64,000 bases of DNA from Rhodosporidiobolus odoratus (Eukaryota; Basidiomycota; Microbotryomycetes; Sporidiobolales; Sporidiobolaceae), in assembly GCA_034387635.1 (NCBI GenBank), contig JAOANU010000009.1:620001-684000 (forward strand). Reading direction: 5' to 3'. The translations under genes and the position numbers were made by a program. Under the pieces are notes generated by a model, which saw only the letters and a list, made by a program, of their open reading frames with translations, did no database searches and was not told the origin of the DNA. Of the stretch, positions 57,135-64,000 are shown piece by piece. The first letter of the stretch is position 1, and each line of letters starts with the position of its first letter.

Positions 57135-60100
57135 ATGGCAGACACCGCTCAACTCGATCAAGCATGGGACAAGATTCGCTCCCAGTCCAACTCTACAGTT
57201 CACAACATTCTCCGTCCTGCTCAACTCCTTCAAGCAGTCGAATCAACTCTCGCATCTAAATCAACTCCAGGTCAAATCCCTCCTCAAGCCTACTTCCTCG
57301 CTTTCCTGTCCACCCTCGACCAGCTGGCCCAAGACCCTCAAGCTGCCACCGCCAACTCGGACAAGCGACAACTCCTCGAAGCCGACCTCTATCTCCTCGC
57401 CGTTCTCACTCCGCACCTCGACAAGCAGTCCCTCCGCACAAAGCTCGACACTCTCACCACCCTCGCACCCCTCCTCCAGTCCTTTGCCTCGCACGCCCCC
57501 GCCCTCAAGTCTCTCATCGCCATTTCTCAAGCCTTGCTCTCCGCCGCCAACTCGCAACAGCTCGAAAAGGACCTCGCAGGATGCAGGAGCGTCTACGCCG
57601 TCATTCTCTCGCTCTGCGCCGACGCCCGACCCAAGGTCCGTAGGCGTGCCCAGGAAGCCGTACAAGCGGTCCTTGGCTCGCCGCCTCCGCCTGCGACGGT
57701 CCACCCGTATGCCGATGAAAGCGCAGACTGGGTGTGCAGCAAGCTCGATGAAGCCATCAGAGGAGCCAAGAGGGGTGGAAAGAAGGAAGCGGGCAAGGGG
57801 GAAGAGGGAGGAAACGACGAGAGCAGGGCGATCGCATTGTTGACGTTCATCAAGAACATGGGAGTTAGCTGGCCTACCTCTGTGCGTTAACACCGAGTCT
57901 TCCATGTGGTCTAGCTGAGCCTGACCTTCTTTGACCACAGGCCACGCCGACTCTTTTGCCTCTTCTCCTTTCTGTTCTCACCCTTTCCTCCCAACACCTT
58001 ACGCTCTCCGCCCTCACCCTTCTTTCTTATCTCTTCTCCGCCTCTCGTGCTGCCGAGTCGCTCAGCGATGACCATGTCAAGGAGACGCTGGAGGCGTTGG
58101 TGGCTGCGAAGCCGAGAGTGGCGGAAAGCGAACAGGGAGAGAAGCTCATGGCGGGATGGGTGGAAGGTGTAGGAGAGGGTATGGTCGCGCTTGCTAGGTG
58201 AGTCCTGCTTCCAAATGCTTTGCGTAGCGCACGCTCATCTCGTTCGCGCAGGTCCGACTCGCCGGCCGCCCTTGAACGCCTTTCCTCTCTTTTCCCCTCT
58301 GTCCTCCCTATCCTTGGGTCTGCCTCCACTCCGGCCCTTCGCACATCTGTCGAGAACGCCTGCACGCTCATGATCCGTCACTGCCTGAGCGACGAGGATA
58401 TCGTCGCTTCGACCCAAGGCGAAAGTTCTACGACGAAGAACGTGATCGAGCTCGTCGAGAAGGCCCTCACCTCCCCTCGCTACGCCGCCACTTCCCAGCC
58501 TCACGTTCTGGCGCTCGTCAAAGCGCTCTTCCTGCGCCTCCGTGTCCGCGTCGGCTCCGGGCCCGCCGCTTCCTCCCTTCTGAGCAAAGCGATCGTCCTC
58601 ATCGGCAAGATGCGCGAGGACTCGCGGTTCGAGTGGAAGAAGGAGGCGGATGTGGTGCTTGACTCGGCGATCAAGGTGCTCGGACCGGAGACGGTGCTGA
58701 ACTACCTCCCCTTCGGCCTTTCTGCCGACAACTCGAATCCGTCAAAGGCCCGCGCATGGCTCCTTCCCCTGTTCAAGCCCGCTATCACCAACACCCGACT
58801 CGGTCATTTCCGCGAGTCGTTCGTACCTCTGTCTGCCGGTTTCTTCAACAAGGCGGAGGAAGCCAAGGCCAGTGACCGTGGAATGGAGGCCAAGGTGTGG
58901 GACACGCTGGTGGGGCAGACTTGGGCGCTTCTCCCGGGCTACTGCGAGTACCCTACCGACCTCGCCACAGCGTTCGACACCGAGTTCGTCGGCCTTCTTG
59001 CCAACGTCGTCTACTCGCAACCCGCCCTGCGTCCCTCTATCTTCAAGGCCCTCCAGACCCTTCTCTCAACTACTCTCACCCTCGCAAACTCGTCTTCCCC
59101 TCCAGACCTACTGAAAGAGCAGTTCGGCCTCACCCCGTCCGACGGCCAAGCCTCTCTCGCCCACCTCAAATCCCTCGCCCAGACCATCCTCTCCGTCGCT
59201 TTCAACGTCTACGGCAAGATGTCGCGCGGTGAAGGCGGTTACGTCCTCGAAACGGTTGGCGCCTGGCTCGCCATCCTTCCTGCGGACGAACTCGTCGGAA
59301 CTTACGAGCGTGTCTCCGGCCTCGTCTCGCAAGCCCTCGATGCTGCTGTCGGTCAACCCGCCGTTTCCGCCAAGGACGACCCGACCCTCCCGCCTCAGCA
59401 CGCCCTCCTCGATATCCTCATCACCCTCATTCCTCACGCTCAGCCTATCGAGAGGCAGTTTTTCGACTTTGCCATGCAGGAGAAGGTGCTGCAGAGTGCG
59501 GATCAGGCGGTGCAGAAGAAGGGCTACAGGATTCTGGCTCGGTTGTGTGAGGAGCGGAATGGGGCGGTGCTCAAGGGTAGAGAAAGCGAAATCATCGAGA
59601 AGGTTGTGGAGAGTGCCACGAAGGTTGCTAATGGCGCCAAGAGGGTGATTTTCTGCTCAATCCTCGCGCTGCATTTGTTGTCCTCACTGATCATATTGTC
59701 TTGCGCAGGACCGTGTTTCCCTTCTTGCTGCGTTCATCCCCCTCATCCCTGCCGACCAGCTTCACGTCGTTCCGTCTCTCATCCCCGAAGCCGTCCTCTC
59801 GACCAAGGAGACCAACATGCATACCCGAGAAGCGGCCTACGATTTGCTCGTCTCGATGGGGCAGAAGATGCAGAACGGAGGCCGCATCAAGCGACACCTG
59901 ATCAAGGGCATGGAGGACTCGATGGAGGATGAGGTTGAGGCGAACGAGGAGGAGTTCGTTACTATGCTCTCGGCGGGATTGGCAGCAGCTAACCCGCATA
60001 TGATCGCGGCTTCAATTGGAGCGCTCGGCAGGCTAGTTTGGGAGTTCCACTGTGAGCCTCTTGCTGTGGCATCTTCTCCGTAGCGTATGCTTACGTATCC

Positions 60101-61476
60101 CTCCATCGCAGCGACTCTCAAGGATTCCTACCTCACCGACCTCCTCGAAACGATCGTCGTCTTCCTCACTTCCGCCAACCGCGAAATCGTCAAATCCGCT
60201 CTCGGGTTCGTCAAGATCGCCGTCGTGGCTCTCTCTACTCCTCTCGTCCTCCCCTCTTTACCGCAACTCGTCCCCGCCCTCATCAACTGGTCTCACGAGC
60301 ACTCTAACCATTTCAAGGTCACGATCCGTCACCTCCTTGAGCGCATGATCCGTAAGTATGGATATGAGGCGGTGGAGAGATACGTGCCGGAGGAGGACAA
60401 GAAGCTCGTTAGCAATATCAGGAAGAGACAGGCTCGGAGTAAGAAGAAGAAGGCTGCGGCAATGGAAGTTGAGGGTGCTGAGGGGTCGGACGACGATGTA
60501 CGTTTCTCGCATGCGCTCCTCACGGCTCTACTCGCTGACAGTTGTCTCATCGCTGCACAGGCTGCTCCTCGACCGCAAGTTGCTCAACGCTCTGCCTACG
60601 ACCAAGTTCTCTACGGGTCCGACTCGGACGTCTCCGCCGACTCCGGCGACGAGGCTCCGGTTAACGCACCGACAGGCGTCAAGAACCGTAAGGCTGTGGC
60701 TCGGAAAGCCAAGAAGCAGAACGAGGATGGTGGTGCGTACATTCAGGAGGGTGAGAATGAAGTGCTGGATTTGCTTGACGACAGGATGATGAGCCGCATC
60801 TCTGGTATGTCTCTCGTCGCTTCCTTGTTACACGCTGCATATCTTGACTAATATGCCATCTTCCTTCTCCTTCACCTTGTAGCCGCTCGCCCTGCCGCTC
60901 CCTCGGCTGCTCGCAAACCGCTCGACTCGCACTTCAAGAAGGACTCGTCAGGTCGCATGCGATTCGAGGAGGAAAAGGTTTCCCACGACGACGAAGACGT
61001 CTCCATGTCCGCAGCTGGCCCTTCGACCGGCGGCATGGGTGCCTATATGGAAGCGCTGCGCGGCGAAGATGGTCACACCCGCGACGCACGAGGTAGGGTC
61101 AAGTTCAACAAGACTCAGGGAAAGAGGGCGAGGGGCGGTGAGGACTTTGATGAGGATGATGGAGAGAGGGATGTACCGGTTACGGCGGGGTTGAAGGAAC
61201 TGGAGATTAGGAAGAAGAAGAAGGTTAAGAAGGAGAAGGTGCCCATTGGACAGGAATTCAAGGCCAAGGTGCGTAGTCTTCACTTTTTGTCCTCTGTTCC
61301 TTTCGCAGCCGATGCTGAGCCTCACACCGTTTGTGCAGCGCGCTGGAGGAGACGTCAAGAAGGACAACCAGATGCAGCCCTACGCATTCGTACCTCTTCA
61401 GTCGGTTGCGGGTAAGAAGAGCGCGGGAGGCCCGCAGATCGGGTTCACCAAGTTCAAGAAGGGTGGGAAGAAATGA
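57135..61476 (+). CDS. RRP12: Ribosomal RNA-processing protein Rrp12 (NUC173 domain)
   Basis: A multi-exon gene from MADTAQLDQAWDKIRSQSNS to GFTKFKKGGKK (stop at 61476). HEAT-like helices run through most of the length. The NUC173 region includes VLNYLPFGLSADNSNPSKAR, AWLLPLFKPAITNTRLGHFR and ESFVPLSAGFF. Later parts include LLERMIRKYGYEAVERYVPE, a Lys/Arg-rich segment, and a basic tail with QMQPYAFVPLQSVAGKKSAG, all typical of Rrp12. It works in nuclear maturation and export of 40S and 60S pre-ribosomes, with Ran and karyopherins. Low-complexity acidic stretches (SDSDVSADSGDEAP) lie near the C-terminus. Confidence 0.93.
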
Positions 61477-61768
61477 GTGGGGTGTTTTCGGCTTGGAAGG
61501 AGGATGGTTGTACTATTGGCCTCTGGCTTTCTTTTCGTATCTTTTCTTGCCGTCCGGGTTTCGCTGGGCACGCGTACACGCAGCAATCTCTGAACACCTC
61601 CCTCTGACTCCTTGTGAGCTGTGGCTCTCTTGACCTCCGCACGAAGAGTACGAGGCTGAGTGGCACTTCAGCGGAAAGGTCTCGCAAGGGATTATGATAG
61701 CGCCGGGAAGGAGATGCGAAAAGTGTCATTAGTTTGATATATATATGCTTTGAAAGGCTAACAATAAA
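61477..61768. promoter_or_regulatory. RRP12 3' region and tRNA-Ala upstream TATA element
   Basis: A run of alternating TA (about 61737-61746) lies roughly 23-32 bp before the tRNA-Ala 5' end, matching the position of TATATA at the other tRNA-Ala. Confidence 0.45.
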
Positions 61769-61862
61769 GGGGATCTAGCTCATCGGTAGAGCGCTCGCTT
61801 AGCACCTTCGCTTGTACTAAGCAAATGTGCGAGAGGCGCAGGGTTCGACTCCCTGGTTCTCC
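61769..61862 (+). tRNA. tRNA-Ala (anticodon AGC) with 23-nt intron
   Basis: Same exons and fold as the copy at 55576-55669: GGGGATC acceptor with G3-U70, anticodon loop TTAGCA+T, T arm CAGGG-TTCGACT-CCCTG. The intron (begins CCTTCGC) has the same length but differs from the other copy at about four positions. Confidence 0.93.
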
Positions 61863-62199
61863 AGTTCCTTTTGCTCACACTCCCTCTTATTTGCTTTTCC
61901 TCACTTCTTTTATCACTGGCAACAGCCTGTCCGCTCAACACAAGCAACGTCCGTCATCGTCTGCGATCTTCCTCTCCCGCTCGTCGCCACAACAACAGTG
62001 ATGGTCTTCTCTCACGAGTCGCTCTTGCCGCGCTGTTAGCCGCTCTCTCGTGTCCGTCTCGGCAGCGCAGGACCCTCTCACAGGTTGGACGAGGCCAGCT
62101 ACAGGCAGCTCCAGCTGGTGGAGCAGAGAGGCCAATGAAATGCAGCTGATGAAATGCTGGTAGATCTAGTAGGGACGGCCAGAGGAAGGTAATGGAGTA
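61863..62199. other. Spacer between tRNA-Ala and the ankyrin gene 3' end
   Basis: 337 bp. CCTTTTGC right after the tRNA may terminate Pol III transcription. No gene is seen. Confidence 0.35.
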
Positions 62200-63100
62200 C
62201 TATAGCATGCCGAGGACGCCAATACTGGGCAAAGCGCCTGTGGAAACGATGCATAAGCAGTAGCTCAAGGCGGAAGAACAAGCGGACACGCACCTTTTGC
62301 CGTGAGGTAATCCACGATGGCCCACTGTTTAGCCTTGACCGCCGTTTCTAGCATCTCATTTGTCGCCTTACATCTATCCTCCATCTTTCTCCGTTTCCCG
62401 CCCCCGCCGGAGCTGTCTCTTCGCCGCTTCTTCGCCCCAGTTCCTTTGCACTCCTTCAGTACCGCTTCATCCTCCGCAACTTCATCTCGTTCCGGTTCTC
62501 GCTCCATCAGCAGCTTGACCAGATCTGCATCACCATTGGAGATGGCAGTGGTGACGGCCCAGCCATCTCTGAGGGATGGATCTGCGCCGTGCTTGAGCAG
62601 CAGGCGGATGAGGGGAAGATGTCGAGCAAAGACTGCTCGAGCGAGCGGGTAGCCCTCCTTGCTATTCGGTGAAGCGCCGTACCGCTCGAGCAAGTACGTG
62701 ATGAGCGGCAAGTCGATGTCTTCGGTCCCATCGCCGCCTCGTCTCAAGCCTTTAACAACCCGTTTCGGTAGCTGAGGGCATTTGAGCTTTTTCCCTTGAG
62801 CGGCGGCTTGACGTTCGAGGGCGTGAACGACGGGTAGGGTGCAGATGGGATATTTGACGGCGTGGGAGAGGGTTTTGCGGTCGTGTCGGAGGGCGAGGAA
62901 GCGGGCGCGGTGATGCGGGCTGGTACTGGCGAAGAGGGAATGAAGGTGGCGGGAAACTTGAGGGAGGGCCGGTGAGAGGGAGATCAGGTGGATATGCAGT
63001 AATAGCTGGTATGCTAAGGCGTCAGCCGTAGGGATGGGAATGAGGCGGACGAGGAGGAGGAACTGACCTCTACCGGTAAATCCTCTAGACTGAGCACCAT
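62200..63100 (-). CDS. Small F-box-like/ankyrin-repeat protein
   Basis: Three exons (63100-63064, 63013-62294, 62237-62200) total 795 nt, giving 264 residues. The start MVLSLEDLPVEVTYQLLLHI has an F-box-like LPxE pattern. Helical region RHLHSLFASTSPHHRARFLA follows, then three or four ankyrin-type units: LPLITYLLERYGASPNSKEG, YPLARAVFARHLPLIRLLLK, HGADPSLRDGWAVTTAISNG, DADLVKLLMEREPERDEV. A basic stretch (KKRRRDSSGGGGKRRK) is a likely nuclear signal, and the last ankyrin half is TAVKAKQWAIVDYLTAKGAL. The big central frame contains no ATG upstream, so the spliced short first exon (donor GTTCCT, atypical) is required. The partner protein is unknown. Confidence 0.75.
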
Positions 63101-63845
63101 ACCGCCGCTCAGTGCCCAGTAAGGCGCGATTGTTCAACGTACGATATCCAACGAATACGGCGCGAGTGGCGCGGGATAACAAGAGAGGGCGAGAGGTTGA
63201 GCTGATGAGACTCTCCCACTCTCTTCCCAGTCCTACATGTCGCTCGACGCTTGCAGCCGCTATGACGAACCCACTCGTCGCTTTCACGTCCGCCACAACA
63301 TCCCGCAGCGTCAACTCCGCCGCGTGTCACTTCGTCATCCTCCCACTGTCCGCCTCAACGCGGTTTCCAAAGCCCTTCGCCCAAGCCCGACTCCGGGTAG
63401 CTCAGACGATGGAAGCAGGCGTCAGCGCAGGCGGTGATGACGGCTCCCCACCTACGCAGGAACGGTCATATTCCGCGGGTGAGGCTTGGAGCTGTCGGGC
63501 TGCCAAATTGCGCGGGGCTGAGGCGACATTGCTGTAGGGGGGCACGCAAGAGGACCCTTCCACAACGATCAGACGAAGCGGTGCGTCGCCTTCCCGCCTT
63601 GCTCGCGCCATTCCGCTTTCCTGCATTCTCAGTACCGGATAGGCACAAAGAAGCAACGCCAGTATTCCTGGTCAGCCTGTACAGTCACCCATAGCTGTGT
63701 AGGCGACATAGACACTACTTCACCTCACTCGTCCCATCTCCCACTTCTCCAGCGGATTCTGCCCTCGCATCAAAACCTTGCCGGCTACCTCCTGCAAATC
63801 GCAGATTTCCAGATCGGCAGCTCCGCTCCAGTGCCTGCGTTCAAT
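63101..63845. other. Divergent intergenic region at the right edge
   Basis: 745 bp between the ankyrin gene start and a probable rightward gene. Several short frames overlap on both strands, none convincing. Confidence 0.35.
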
Positions 63846-64000
63846 ATGGACGTGTACTGGCCGAATTCTGTAAGCCTGCTTGTCTTGCCCAGCGGATTAT
63901 GCTTCCCAGTCCTCCTCAGCTTTCCCTTCGCCCTCTGATCAACGCGCACAGCAACTGTGAGCCGGTCACTCGATCTGCTTTGACTGACACTGCAGTATGT
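63846..64000 (+). CDS. Possible first exon of a gene running off the right edge
   Basis: The ATG at 63846 opens MDVYWPNS and is followed at 63870 by a consensus donor, GTAAGC. An acceptor with a good tract (GACACTGCAG) ends at 63995, so a second exon would begin 63996 and leave the window. The frame also stays open upstream (GYLLQIADFQIGSSAPVPAF), so the true start may be earlier. No family can be named from so little. Confidence 0.35.

Noticed and set aside
62265..63314. A single large frame for the ankyrin gene starting before 63100
   Set aside because: The frame contains no ATG before the ankyrin region and begins after a stop at a TTG codon. A short spliced first exon at 63100-63064 explains the start and keeps frame.
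1..64000. CRISPR arrays, bacterial operons, integrated virus or intact transposon
   Set aside because: No regularly spaced repeats, ribosome-binding-site pattern, viral replicase or structural motifs, reverse transcriptase or transposase motifs were seen. The gene structure is eukaryotic throughout.

Overview
The window looks like nuclear DNA of a GC-rich, intron-dense basidiomycete. Most genes carry several short introns (about 50-80 nt, GT...AG), four tRNA genes carry introns, and the proteins are of fungal type. Gene content and protein style suggest a red yeast of the Rhodotorula/Rhodosporidium group (Pucciniomycotina). That placement is an inference; no rRNA or species marker is present.

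Layout. 1-6.9 kb: a PPR-like gene running off the left edge, an RBM18-type RNA-binding protein and an OSCA/CSC1-type stress-gated channel. 7.5-20.2 kb: lineage-specific or poorly known genes. These are an orphan protein with an internal duplicated unit, a secreted protein with possible Kex2 sites, a disordered protein, a Frag1/DRAM/Sfk1 membrane protein and a long disordered protein. 21-27.4 kb: long-form tRNase Z (TRZ1), an intron-containing tRNA-Gln(CTG) and an EF-hand-like protein with eight GGFLP-type motifs. 27.6-34.3 kb: glutamate decarboxylase, a decayed partial copy of it, and a LigB/DODA-type dioxygenase. 34.9-43.1 kb: a La-motif (LARP/Sro9) protein, a coiled-coil protein and an F-box protein. 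43.3-53.5 kb: NAA15 (NatA auxiliary subunit) head-to-head with PDS5 (cohesin regulator). 53.5-56 kb: a gene-poor stretch with a second tRNA-Gln and a tRNA-Ala. 56-61.5 kb: riboflavin kinase (FMN1) divergent from RRP12. 61.8-64 kb: a second tRNA-Ala, a small F-box-like/ankyrin protein and a probable gene start at the right edge.

How the genes relate. This is not a gene cluster for one pathway. Several products act in RNA biology (TRZ1, RRP12, the La-motif protein, RBM18, tRNAs), and many neighbours are divergent pairs with short shared promoters (130-390 bp).

Unexplained structure. The most notable signal is an 11-mer, GACCTTCTCAA, found eight times where chance predicts well under one. Two copies sit at the same distance upstream of the two tRNA-Gln genes, inside a duplicated flank. 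Other points are the partial duplication of the glutamate decarboxylase gene with its intron retained, the GGFLP motif array, and two genes with almost no coding sequence in a terminal exon.

Exon models for RBM18, the orphan at 7.5-8.9 kb, the secreted protein, the disordered protein at 12.1 kb, the EF-hand-like protein, the dioxygenase, the coiled-coil protein, the F-box protein and the ankyrin protein were summed and keep frame. The other models were followed by eye and their exact splice sites are less certain.
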